DNA of 64,000 nt, taken from Euonymus europaeus (Eukaryota; Streptophyta; Magnoliopsida; Celastrales; Celastraceae). The stretch lies in the NCBI GenBank assembly GCA_963580455.1, contig OY756962.1:26549001-26613000 (forward strand), written 5' to 3'. The notes under the pieces are model-generated. The model did not search any database. It was not told the origin of the DNA and was given only the letters and a program-made list of their open reading frames with translations. Both the position numbers and the translations under genes were made by a program. Positions 21,338-32,100 of the stretch are shown here, one piece after another; the first letter of the stretch is position 1, and each line of letters begins with the position of its first letter.

Positions 21338-22560
21338 ATACAATGGATTTTTTCGTGACCTATCTTCCCATACAAGAATTGCCTCACAACTATATCGGAA
21401 ACAACCAAGTACATCAACAAAGTTTCTCCATTTTTCGACTTTGAAAGGAGTAGTGTGGACACCAAATAATGCTTGAGTTGTTAGAGTGCTATTTCAGTTT
21501 CATCTGTCCATGATAAATCCTTGGATTTCCTCAATATATCATAGAATTTTTGGCATTTTTCGGATGAACATGAGATATTTCTATTTAAGGCAACTATTCT
21601 CCCGGTTAGTCGTTGCACGCCCTTCGTACATTTAGGTGAAGAGATATTGAGAATCGCTCAGATTTTATTAGGATTAGGCTCAATCCCTTTTTGTGTCACC
21701 ATGTAGCCAAGGAATTTACTGGACGACATGCCAAATGAACACTTGGCCGGATTCAATTTCATGTCATATTTTTTCAGAACTTCGAACACTTTTTCAAGTG
21801 ATCTATATGTTGTTTGGCAACCATAGACTTGACCAACATGTCATCAATATACACCTTCATTGTTGTTCCCATCATATCAGAATACATTTTATTGACAAGT
21901 CTTTGGTATGTTGAAAGTACATTTTTCAGCCCAAAAGGTATGAACTTGTAATAAAATATACCTATTATGTGATGAAAGATGTTCCTGATCATCCAGATGA
22001 ATAAGAATTTGATTATACCTAGAGAAGGCATTCATAAAACTTATCAACGCATAGCCAGAAGTTGCGTCGACCAGCATGGGTTTAGGGCAAGTGGAAAAGA
22101 GTCCTTCGGGCAGGCCTTGTTCAGATTAGTAAAGTCGATGCAAACCCTCCACTTGCCATTTTTCATTCTTTACGACCACTACATTTGCTAGCCAGTCTGG
22201 ATATCGTACCTCTCACACTAAACCAATGTCAATCAACTTCTAAATTTCTTCATTTACGACTCTGTTTGTCTCAGCCAAAAAATTTCTTTCTTTTATGTCG
22301 AACAAGTGTATGGTTTGTATCAACTTGTAGCTTATGAACAAAAACTTCCAGATCAATGTCAGTCATATCTTTGTGTGATCATGAGAAGAAAATCTTGTTT
22401 TCGGTTAAGAATTCAATAAGCATTTTGTGTATGCCCAGATCAAGTCGTGCGCCAAGATGAACAATCTATTCCGAATCGCTTGGGTTGGCCTGAACTTCAT
22501 CAAGGTCCTCTATTTTTGCTGAATTCTAATCGACCGATGACCCCACACCGTGCAAAATTG
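21338..22560 (-). pseudogene. Gypsy reverse transcriptase
   Basis: On the minus strand the fragments include MLVDATSGYALISFMNAFSR, YYKFIPFGLKNVLSTYQRLV, the catalytic VYIDDMLVKS (YIDD at 21841-21852), then SPKCTKGVQRLTGRIVALNR, RKSKDLSWTDE and LSKSKNGETLLMYLVVSD, the RT and connection region of plant gypsy elements in proper order. Frameshifts separate several pieces. When intact it would copy the retrotransposon RNA into DNA. Confidence 0.9.
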
Positions 22561-22576
22561 TAAAATGCTATAATTG

Positions 22577-22915
22577 CTACAAATCCTTAGTTTTGCCTTT
22601 CAGAGCGCTAGTGTAACGATTTTGTGATGCCAATGGCTCCCATTTAACCTCCTTAATTCCCCATTTTGTCGAGAATCTGATAATTTGATGGTATGTGGAT
22701 GAGATCGCTTTGAGTTCGTCGATCCATGGCCGTCCAAAGATAGCTTTATAGGGAAACGGGCTATCTGGGACAGCGAATGTGGTATTCAGATTCACCCCCT
22801 CACTTTATACTTGCAAAACAATCTCCCCAACAGTATATGATTGCTCCCCTTTGAAGCCAATCAAAATAGTTGGTCGACCATAGATGTGAGACTCATCGAT
22901 CTCCATTATCCTTAA
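22577..22915 (-). pseudogene. Gypsy post-protease linker
   Basis: The minus strand reads GRPTILIGFKGEQSYTVGEI and, after a stop, NLNTTFAVPDSPFPYKAIFG with RPWIDELKAISSTYHQIIRF. The AILGRPWL...AV.STYH motif lies between protease and RT in plant Tat-like polyproteins. The protease itself is not present upstream, where another repeat begins near 22916. Confidence 0.8.
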
Positions 22916-23615
22916 GTAGAGTAGATGTAGATGGGGTAGAATTTGAAACAAGTAAGAAATTCTTATGCTTTAACTTTTTAAGTTTTGTCAATTGCATTGA
23001 TACTTATATGTCAAATTTGTTGGATTGTTGCGTTCTTTGATACTAATATTTGTTACATGTTTTGGATAGGTATCGTGAATGTACAATCTCTACCTTCCGA
23101 ACTATCTTCTTTGGCTTAACGTCCACCACTTTGTTTAAGAAAGAAACCAAGAGATTATTGATTAGAATATTGTTTACTAGTTTCTTTAAATATTTGTAAT
23201 TTGAACTTTGAAGTTTAATTATGTACTTATGCTTGGAGACTTTGGATTTGGACTTGACTGTTTAGAACTTTAGATTTGGACTTTGGAACTTGATTTATCA
23301 CTTCGTCAGTTTGTTATTACACCTTGTTTTGGTTGTTTGTTAATTACTTAATTGTTATATGTTTAATTATTTTAGTTGATTTAGAAAATTGTAGTCTGAT
23401 TATTGCTTATTACACTATTGTTTGAGACTTTGATTTGATTTAGAAAGATTGAAAATTCTTATTTTTTAGGATTGATAAATTTACCAATTACCAGTTTATC
23501 GTTACCGAAATTACCGATGGTATACCAAAATTACTGGTAACGATATCTATTTTTCCATTACCCTCATTTTTGGTAACCAGTCATTGATAACGGTTACCGT
23601 TATCATAACAGCTCT
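22916..23615. mobile_element. hAT-like insertion remnant in the gypsy gag/protease region
   Basis: The right end, read inward on the minus strand, is TAGAGCTGTTATGATAACGG and is followed by many ATTACCGAT/GGTAACG phrases (23480-23610), the look of subterminal regions in some plant hAT elements. It interrupts gag after ESYADAPFVRA. The left end is not matched, and the missing gag C-terminus and protease suggest a deletion as well. No transposase frame was seen. Confidence 0.4.
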
Positions 23616-24092
23616 AACAAAAGGTGCATCAGCGTAACTTTCTAGCTGACTTTTTTTTATTGGGGTTGGAACTCCGAGGAGCCTCCGGAGGAATGCTTCT
23701 ACCTCCGCCAACCTTTGAGAGTCAAGTGACTAGGATATGGGCTTGGTATTCTAAGTGGTGTTTAGGCAATGCATTTTGGGTGGAGGAGAAGGAGTTCATA
23801 GTGTGGGTAGGCTGGAATTTAGTAGTGTCGAATGGCTTGAACTTTTGCCTGGCATCATAGCACCAAGGTCGGGGAAAGATCTGATATGATCACCAAAACG
23901 CATCTGGGAGGTTTAGGGCCGGTTGGCAGTCTGTGATTGTAGTTGGCTAATTTTTTCATGCAGCGAAAGGTTCTATGCCAGGACTGTAACATTCTCATCC
24001 GCTAGAACTGCGAAGCGAGTGGATTGCTGATCTATCTACTCCTTTAGAGTTGCAAGTTGTGTTGCAAAATCATTCGAACTATCTGAAGTCAT
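23616..24092 (-). pseudogene. Gypsy gag N-terminal region
   Basis: From the ATG at 24092 the minus strand reads MTSDSSNDFATQLATLKE, a stop, IDQQSTRFAVLADENVTVLA and, further on, SLDSQRLAEVEAFLRRLLGV followed by PTPIKKSQLESYADAPF. These match the N-terminal gag of plant Tat-like elements, where AEVEALLRRIPGVP precedes the capsid region. Two nonsense codons are in the first 40 residues. The rest of gag is cut off by the insertion at 23615. Confidence 0.75.
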
Positions 24093-24139
24093 TGAAAAGT
24101 TCGTCAAACTGTAAGTTGTTCTTAAAATAATTGTCGAGA

Positions 24140-24156
24140 CCCCACGGTGGGCGCCA
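24140..24156 (-). other. Gypsy primer-binding site
   Basis: The minus strand reads TGGCGCCCACCGTGGGG three bases after an LTR end in CTACA. This TGGCGCC-type tRNA primer site is found in many plant Tat-like gypsy elements. It fixes the 5' end of the internal region. Confidence 0.75.
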
Positions 24157-24160
24157 AATT

Positions 24161-25700
24161 GTAGACCCTAAAATCTATAATAAAAGGAATGTCGAAAAAG
24201 ACCTTCGACAATCATGAAAAACGCACTGCGTTGAACAGAAGAAGAAGGCCATCGGAGTGCGCTTGAAGCTTACTAGTCCGATGACGGGGAGAATATTTGT
24301 AGTGAGAGAAGCAAAGAGGGTCTTTAGAAAGAAAAGTGAGGCAAGATAATGACTAAGAGCTTTCAAGAGGCTTGGACTACTCATATTTATTGGACTCTAG
24401 CTCACACATCTGACACGTGAGTTGCACAAGCTGTCAAGCATTTAAAAGTAGTTTGGTGTCAAATTAATATTCTAAATGATATTTGTATACATGCCCCAGC
24501 CCATAGGCCTAACAAGGCTTGAAAGGCGTACTTGGGCCAAATAGGTCGTACATGCCTAAATGAACTATTAAACCAATAGATCAAGCAGACCTAATAAGAT
24601 GGAAGGACTGTGTGAGCCTCAATCCTAATTGACTCACAAGTTTTATTTGGGCCGACAACCTTTATGTTGTACGAACAATGAACCTGAACACTTTCAGGCT
24701 GACAAGCCGTAGTGTCGAATGAACAGACATGTGAGCCAACAAAGTCCTATTCACAAGAGGACGATTTTTTGCCCATACAGATCCGATAAAAGAAGAAGAG
24801 ACAGTGAGAAGCAATTTATAACCACAAAGAAAGAAAGTACTGACATGGAAATACCAGCAATTCCCGCTGACTCGAAAGCTTTCATCTTCGCATCTTGTCA
24901 AACTGAACCGCACAAAAGGATTTTGCAGAGCTTATTTTCTTCTCACTCCCGTGCACAAGTCTGCGACTCTACTACCACTGGACCAGCTTTACTTAACAGA
25001 CTTTTACCTATTTTCGGATTCAATGATGTTGAATGAATGTTCATTCAAACATTGCTGCACAGGCCATGAAAATGGCTTCGTGCAGACTGGCTCAGTTAAG
25101 AAATAACTGACATCAAGTCAAAGCCCTGTTTTGAGCATTTTTACAGAATTATTACTTTACCGAGATAGTTCATCAGATTCAAAAGATAAAAAGAAACCAA
25201 GAAACATGTACGCATCGACTGAATTTTCAACTGTAATGCCTGACCAATGAACTGAATTGAGATTAATAAGAAACTATAAATACGATTAGCACATCATCGT
25301 ACCATTGCCTAATTATACAGGCCCACCCAAGAGCCAAACCCCTGACCTCTGTCGACTCAAAATCCCTGAATGGTCCTCCCTTGACCTCTCTCGAGATGGT
25401 ACCTTTACTGCTGAATAATCCAATCAGTAGACAAGTTCTACTACTGCCATCACCTGCTATTTGCTTACATATTGGATTCCATTCCATTTTTCAAAAATAC
25501 AACATCAATTCCCAGATCACATATTCTCGTACACCACTCGGGCAATTAAGAAAATAGATTCCTTAAGAATAATCAATAACAAAAGAATCAGTTTGTCTAT
25601 CAAGTTATAAAGCAGCTTTACCTTAAGCTTGGTCGTAAACTCTCCAGCTTCCTTATGTGACCATTGATGGCATTCTAGTAAATGCAAAAATATCTAGTCA
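24161..25700 (-). repeat. Gypsy 5' LTR (outer limit unknown) and COG5 downstream flank
   Basis: The LTR adjoins the primer site at 24160 and extends to higher coordinates; a TATA-like AATAAATATGA lies on the minus strand at 24380-24391. The outer TG end was not found; it is probably between 24.5 and 25.1 kb. From there to 25700 is the 3' flank of COG5, which I cannot resolve further. Confidence 0.5.
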
Positions 25701-28700
25701 TCAAGGCTTTCGTGAAACAGGAGCACTTTCTGTCAGAGAAGAACCTAATTGAAGCATAAGAGGAAATACTGGGCTGAACTCCTTGTCTCTTCTTGTCCTA
25801 ACCATTGCACCATAATCATCCAAAGTTGCTTTAATACCTTTCCAAATTTGATCCTCCCCTTGAGAATCTAGCCACAATGAATACTGCAGGGGTGTAAGTT
25901 TGTTCCTTTGCAGTGGTGATTGCAATTCGTCGGGGCCTCGAGAATAAAGATGGTGAAGTATGACACTTAGCGGCAGATCTTGAAGAAGAGGAGACTCCCC
26001 CAATTGTGACGTCTCCAGGAAAATAAGAGGCCGAAATGCTCGAAGGGCCCTATAGGGCGCACCAAGTTGTTCTACTGGGAACAAATTTTGGCCCACAGCT
26101 AACTCCAATTCAGCCATGTCTCTAGCCAACCTCAGTTTTCCAGATTCCGATAAAGGTCTCACAAGAGAAGCATGCCTAATGAAAAATATCAAAACCCTGG
26201 AAGCCATGCTTCTAACAAGCCTCGAGCATATAGTTTCTGTTCCTGCGGATGTAGCACTAGTTGAGGGAGGCAACATCCTAGATAGGAATTCACTACGAAA
26301 GTGAAGAATGCACTTTTGCAACTCTTCCATGTAAGGTGATGAAGCATTGTTGTCCATTGCAGCATCCATGCCAAGAACACCAAAGTTCTGCTCATGAATT
26401 AGCAAGATGCAAGATTCAAGACGGTCAATCATTGCTTGGAACAAGGATGTGACAGAGTCACACGCAACCCCATAAATTGCACCCAGCGACGGTGACAACA
26501 CATCTGCAGCAATACTGGGAAGCCCAGTAATCATAGATGATATACGTGTGTGAATCTCTTGCATATGCTGACACAATATGAAGTTCTTGACTTGGGCTGG
26601 GGTAGCGGGAGCTGTTATTTGGCGTGCTTCTGGGCCTGTAGAAATCTGCCATCAAAATCTCGTTAGTAATGAGTCGCATAACATCAACAAAATAAGAAAA
26701 TAATTGAAAAAATATGACAAGAAGGATGACTTAATCAGCTGGATCCATATAAAGTTCTGCTTTACCTTACATTTATGGCGAGAAATTACCAAAAAAAAAA
26801 AGATAGATGAAACAATAGCAAGAGTAACAAGATGACAAGTTTACAGAGCATATAAAATCAGTTACGGCAAAAAAAAAAAAAAAAAACCAAAAAGGAAAGA
26901 TTCATCAAGGAATGAATCAATGCATTACACTATATCCTTTATTTTCACGTATCACATAAGAGATGACTAATTAGATACAAACTAGCAGCCTCCTACTCCT
27001 TAAGAAAGTGATATAGTTTTCCTCGAATCAATTCAATGAATTAATGAGAACATAAAACATTGTTCATGACTTCATGTGCCATATAGTAACTGACTCCTCA
27101 AATAAAGATGAGGAATTACAAGAAGGATGAAGATGAATCACAAGAAGGAAGCAGCGATGTTTTTTTTCCTAGTAAAAGGAAACTTACCTGGTACTCAGCT
27201 CGTTGTGAAAGCAAAAGTAAAATCTTGCCAATTTCACGCAGCACAAGAAGAGTCAAATGCACATCCAACTGAACTGCTTCAATCTCTTCCTGAATGCGTG
27301 ATACAATTCTTGATATTTGTTCTTTGGAAGGCACACTTCCGCGACTTGACATTGGAAAGATCGAATTCACAAGATCTGACAGACGACTTAAACAGAGAGC
27401 CAAGAAAGCCATCTGGAATATGTCAATAGCTGCAACCATCTGACTCTTTCCTTCTGAACTAATAGCAGGTAAAACCCCTTTCACATCTGTGTCCAGTGAA
27501 ATTCTTTCAAGCAGATTTTCTATCATTGAAAAGAGCTTTGGATACCCTGTGGTAAATATTTCTTTGACAAAACTTGATGCTGAGAAAGCAGACTTCATTT
27601 GGCCCGCAAAAGCTTTTACAATCGCTTCCAAGACTCTATCCGTTAACATGGAATCGCCCTCCTAAGCAAGTAATAGTTAGCTTCGCAGAGCAGAGAACAA
27701 TGGAGCAAAATGACAAGAAAACGAAATTAGGAATACGGATCCTAATGTAGCACTTGCATGATTATACACTGGAAAGGACATTTTCATGGCCAATTTTAGC
27801 CGAGTAAAAAGAGAATTGCTACTAAAGCATGAAGAAGCCTATTATGTTTACGAAAACAGCTACTCAAACTGCTGCCGCTCAATTTCTAGCTACTTATTCA
27901 AACACATTCATTACTTAACTCTCAAATACAAGGTGTTAGTCTTACCTGCAATCAATGAAATCTCATTCTTGTTTTTGAATATTTTCAATGCCAACATTTT
28001 TCTATGCAGATTTGATTGCATTCTCTCTCTATTACATACTTTCATTTGATAAATTTATCATCAGTAACTTTTGTACATGACTGTTCTTTCGTTCTTTCTT
28101 TTTTCCTTCTCCAAAAAAGACCAAAGTATTCATCCAGTTACCCATAGCTTTGTTCGTGTTAGAACTTAAAACATTATGTTCACTTCAACATCACTGAAAA
28201 CAGAGCAATGCATCGCAGATAAAGAAATCTATATATGAGAAAAAGGACGACCATTACACTCCACAGAATATTCATCATGGTTATAATACCAAGTCCCATA
28301 AAAATATATTAGGCTAAATTCTTCAAAGCTTCTAGTTTCCTGAATTTTTATGTCAAAATTTTAATTTCCTAGATTTTTCCCCCATGAAGTCTCAGCAACC
28401 AAAACATGTAAAAGCAAGCAATAGCGGGAGTAAGATATCACAAACCAAGTAACTTGTACCTTAATAGCCTCGTCAAGCAGCAACACATGCGTAAATGGGT
28501 CCCTCTTCTTGGACAAGACTCTCTGCAAGTGCCACACAGCGACAACAATTGAATGTAGCCGGTCCATACAACTTCCCATTCTCTGCCACAGTGCATCCCT
28601 GGCCTTCACCCCACCACCAATCTGCGGCGTCCCACTGCCTCTCACACCTCCAGGCCCATATCCGCTGCCTCCGCCTGTAATGGTTTTCATATCCAATGCA

Positions 28701-29548
28701 GCCCCAATACTCCTTGCTGCCATGTCCTTGTACTTTTTCACCAGTATCTCCACAGTGCCTTTCAACTCTCCGATATTGTAAAACACCTGCAACCCAGACC
28801 CCACCTCCGCCTGATTCAACCCCTCCATTCCTTTCTCCAAAACCTCCATTGCTTCACTTCTCAGCTTCGCCCCGATCTCTTTTACCCAAACGAGCTCCTC
28901 GTCGATGACATCAACTCCAACGAGACCATACTCTTCGCACATCCCGAGGATCTCACAGTGTAGCTGAGCAGCCTTGGCAAGATCCATCTTTTCGGGATCA
29001 GTGTCGAGGTCACGAAGCTTCTTGGACAAGCGTAGGGCGCGAATAGTATGGGAGAGGAGCTCAGTAGTTGAGTGAAGATTAGAGAGCTGGAGGGACTGCG
29101 ATCGTATTTGAGCGATCGGATCGGATAGCTCAGACCGAACGCGACGAAGAGAGGCTTGTAAGGAAGAAACAGATGATCGAAGCGAAGATAGGGCATGGTC
29201 GGCGTGATGGAGGGAGGATAGCTGGTGAAGCAGGTCGTCGTGGCGAGACAGAACCTCGGAACGGAGCTGAGACTCAAGCAGGCCAATAGCGTGATCGAGA
29301 TGCTCGGCGGTGGAGGCTGGAGAGCCGGAAGATAGCGCTGCCGAGGAGAATGAGGAAGGGGAGAATTCAGGCGAGAGGAAAGATGAGAGAATGGGATCCG
29401 ATGCGAAGGAGTCCAGCGGAGAAGCGGCAGAGGGCGGTTGGGTAGGGGAGGAGGAGGTGTTTCTGAAGGTTGGGAGGCGGTGAAGAGGGGAGGGCGAGGC
29501 GGAGGGGATAGTCGGAGATCTTAGGTGCGCTGCCACTGGCGACGCCAT
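25701..29548 (-). CDS. COG5: COG5, conserved oligomeric Golgi complex subunit 5
   Basis: Three exons, 29548-28460, 27661-27188 and 26645-25701, each a multiple of three, join to 835 residues, about the length of the Arabidopsis protein. GT-AG borders are clean (GTACAAG, GTAAGT donors). The start is the ATG of MASPVAAHLRSP; the frame stays open 12 bases upstream but has no ATG there. The N-terminal Ser/Pro-rich stretch is followed by a coiled-coil region (about residues 70-190), then conserved segments SSFVKEIFTTGYPKLFSMIE and, in the last exon, MAELELAVGQNLFPVEQLGA and LDSQGEDQIWKGIKATLDDY. COG5 belongs to lobe B of the COG tethering complex, which captures retrograde vesicles at the Golgi. 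The 542-bp intron contains an A-only run near 26870. Confidence 0.96.
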
Positions 29549-29720
29549 TGCGATTCTCACTGGTAAGCCTTTTGCGGGTATCTGCCTATGTGGGTATCTG
29601 CCATTGGAGATTTATTTACAAAAAATTAATGAAATTATTATGTTTTTCTTATCCATCAAATTCTTTTGTTTACTTGAACCAAACAATAAGCAAATTAAGT
29701 GAATTTGATACAAATTGATT

Positions 29721-30685
29721 GGGTAAATTATACATTTGGTTATTAAAAGATGACTTGTGTTACAATTTGATCATTAGCTTTTCAAACGTTATGATTTAAT
29801 TATCCAATGATTTGTATTATTTCAAGGTCAGATTTTAGTAATTCTCGATCAATCAATGATATTAAATGGCACAAAAAGTAAAACAAATTACTTTTAATTA
29901 CCTTTTTCCTACATGTCAAATTTTGAATTTTTTTAAAGTAAAATTTCACCTGACATGACTCTACAATCACCATAACAGTCAAGAATAACAATATTTCATA
30001 CCTATCATAATATGTTATGAAATGGTTCCTAACAAAATTAAGTGTCACAAAAATATGTCCAAAAGATGAAATTCCATTTAGATGTCATATATCTCCTAGC
30101 AAAAATCCCAAAATATTTTGTCTAAAAGACTAGCAGTAAATATTATCAACACAAGACTAGCAGTTTGATAAAACAGAAACATAAAATATTGGCATTGAAA
30201 ACATGATCCTCAAGCATCCTCGCTAGTGTGATTGGATGACTCATGTACTTCTCAGCATGGCCTTGTACCTGAAGGATGAGGTAGCTGTTTGAAGTGTCCC
30301 TGATGTTGTTGAAAATACAACCATTTTGGGCCTCATTCCACATGTTTTTGTGACACTTTAATTTTGTTAGGGACCATTTCGTAACATAGTATGATATATA
30401 TGAAAATCTGTTATTCCTTACTCTTATGGTGGTTTAGAGTCATGCTAGGTGGAATTTTACTTTTTTTAAAAAATCTAAATTTGACATATAAGCAAAAGGT
30501 AGTAAAAAGTAGTCTTATTTTTTTATTTTTTTGTGCCACGTCAGACTATTGACTAACTGAGAATGATTAAAATCCAACCGTGAAACACTATGAATTATTG
30601 GGTGACTAAATTCTAATGTTGGAAATGCTAGTGACAAAATTGTAACATAAGTTATCTTTCAGTGGTAAAATGTATAACTTATCCC
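29721..30685. mobile_element. Foldback MULE, 965 bp, with perfect 9-bp target duplication
   Basis: Arms 29721-30063 and 30343-30685 are inverted copies along about 340 bp each: GGGTAAATTATACATTT at the left pairs with the reverse complement of the right end (GGGATAAGTTATACATTT), and AAGTGTCACAAAAA on the left faces TTTTTGTGACACTT on the right. AAATTGATT is repeated exactly on both sides (29712-29720 and 30686-30694). A duplication of nine bases and long inverted repeats point to the Mutator superfamily. The 280-bp centre encodes nothing recognisable. It lies about 170 bases upstream of the COG5 start codon. Confidence 0.88.
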
Positions 30686-31049
30686 AAATTGATTTTTCCC
30701 AAATCATATTAGCCTCAAATTGCAGGCAATTACGATTACATAACTAAACATCTGGATGATTATTATGCCACATATCTTAATTATCAGGAAAAATAATAAA
30801 AGGAAAACAACATGCAATTGAGTTCAATAGTCATATCCTGCATATCTTTCTTCCTCAACTAGTGGATCTTCTTTCTTTCACAGAAACAAAAAGAGAGCAC
30901 CTGTCTGTCTCTATCACAAAAACCAGCCCTTTATTGATTTGGAAGGCTTTGAACCTCTCTTTTAGGATCAGGAGTGGCATTTTTAGGAAGAGACAAATAA
31001 TTAAAACTATAATTGAGGTACAAGACTTGGACTTCATTTCACCAGAGAC

Positions 31050-31672
31050 TTGGATACATGCCTATCACCAAACTAACTCTCTTGAGCCTTGGCGATAATG
31101 AATTGCATGGTTGATGGTCCCATTCCAGATTCAATTTCTAAGCTACTGAACCTCGAACATCTTGTCTTCAACTTCAATCACTTGAGCGGCATTTTGAATC
31201 TGGACATGCTTTTCAACCTCAAGAATCTCATAAATTAAGCTTCAAGTATCAGGTAACAGCTTTTCGTATAAATGTTACTCTTCTGAAGTGGAGGCTGTTG
31301 GAACTCGGTGGAAACAACATCCATGGCCCAATTCCAAAGAGTGATTATGGAACGCAGGTATCTTAGACTTCATTTCAATTCTTTTACTGGTTTTGAGCAA
31401 CCTCTGTTTAGTCTCGAGCATGTCTAAGATACAATTCTTATATTTGCAATACCACAAGCTGCAAGGATCAAACCCTATACCACCAACTTCCACCGTTGAA
31501 TATTTTGTCTCAAAAAACAGTTTAACCGGAGAAATTCCACTGATGTTATGCAATCCACATCTCCTTTATTTCCTCCAATTATCTCACGACAACCTGAGTG
31601 GCATGCTTCCACAATGCTTGTTCAACTTGGGAAATTCATTGTCATTATTGAATATGGGACAAAACTCTTAGG
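31050..31672 (+). pseudogene. Receptor-like protein (LRR) fragment
   Basis: Leucine-rich repeats are readable in several frames: PITKLTLLSLGDNELHG, then GPIPDSISKLLNLEHLVFN with GILNLDMLFNLKNLIN, then LLELGGNNIHGPIPKS, and finally the open frame ending SLTGEIPLMLCNPHLLYFLQ with LSGMLPQCLFNLGNSLSLLN. The family is the same as the fragment at 10289-11431 on the other strand. Frameshifts and stops, and loss of both ends, make it a pseudogene. The coding similarity ends near 31672 where an AT-rich sequence begins. Confidence 0.75.
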
Positions 31673-31892
31673 ATAAATATGGAGGCTTTTTCATGTTTAT
31701 CAACAAGTAGTTTTTTAATTGGATTAGAAGTCTTGATATCTCTTATAAATAACTTCGTTCCTGGAAGAAAATTTTTCTTCCCAACTTTTTGAGCTTAAGA
31801 GATTGCCTCTTTTATGCTCCTCAAGAGATAATTTTCTCTCTAATAATAAATTATTTATATATTTTTTAAATGTATATTATATTTATAAAATC

Positions 31893-32056
31893 CCTCACAA
31901 AGGAGGATTGGGGTCCGGCCCCAGGATCCCTTGAGGCTGCACAAGACCTGAGAGGCTGTGCGCACCTTCGAGGTGCGGTGCCCTCTTCTTTCGGGGGGCT
32001 TGTGCAGCACCCTCGCGGTGGTTCCACTCCCTTGGGCAGCTACCCTGAGGATTAGC
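31893..32056. other. GC-rich island with nested inverted repeats
   Basis: About 160 bases of roughly 60-65% GC stand in AT-rich surroundings. GCTGCACAAG (31936-31945) is complemented exactly by CTTGTGCAGC (31999-32008), enclosing a perfect hairpin CGCACCT-TCG-AGGTGCG (31961-31977). Frames are open on both strands, which is a by-product of composition. It may be the leader of the gag-like remnant starting at 32101 or a small non-autonomous repeat. The identity is not known. Confidence 0.5.
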
Positions 32057-32100
32057 ATTTTTTTTTAATCCTTCGTACCTTGAATTTTCAATATTCGCTA

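Larger units (their letters stand above)
14508..24160 (-). mobile_element. Nested, decayed Ty3/gypsy retrotransposon (Tat-like) internal region
   Basis: Read on the minus strand from high to low coordinates the order is: LTR end (CTACA at 24160-24164), primer site, gag N-terminus, post-protease linker, reverse transcriptase, RNase H, integrase zinc finger and core, and the integrase tail ending VDDWVLKS at 14508. The order of pol domains is that of Ty3/gypsy. Three insertions split it: about 14646-15795, about 17110-21337 and about 22916-23615; the last also coincides with loss of the gag C-terminus and protease. Numerous stops and frameshifts make it inactive. The 3' LTR side is cut off by the AT-rich repeat at 14507. 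Confidence 0.85.

Noticed and set aside
28882..29286. 134-codon frame antisense-shifted within COG5 exon 1
   Set aside because: It lies in another frame of a clearly coding exon and has no recognisable motif.
29546..29560. COG5 start four codons upstream at 29560
   Set aside because: That codon is GTG. The first ATG in frame is at 29548 and gives MASPVAAH, which fits the family.
30146..30343. Captured gene fragment in the centre of the foldback element
   Set aside because: The short minus-strand frame has no recognisable family and partly overlaps the inverted arms.
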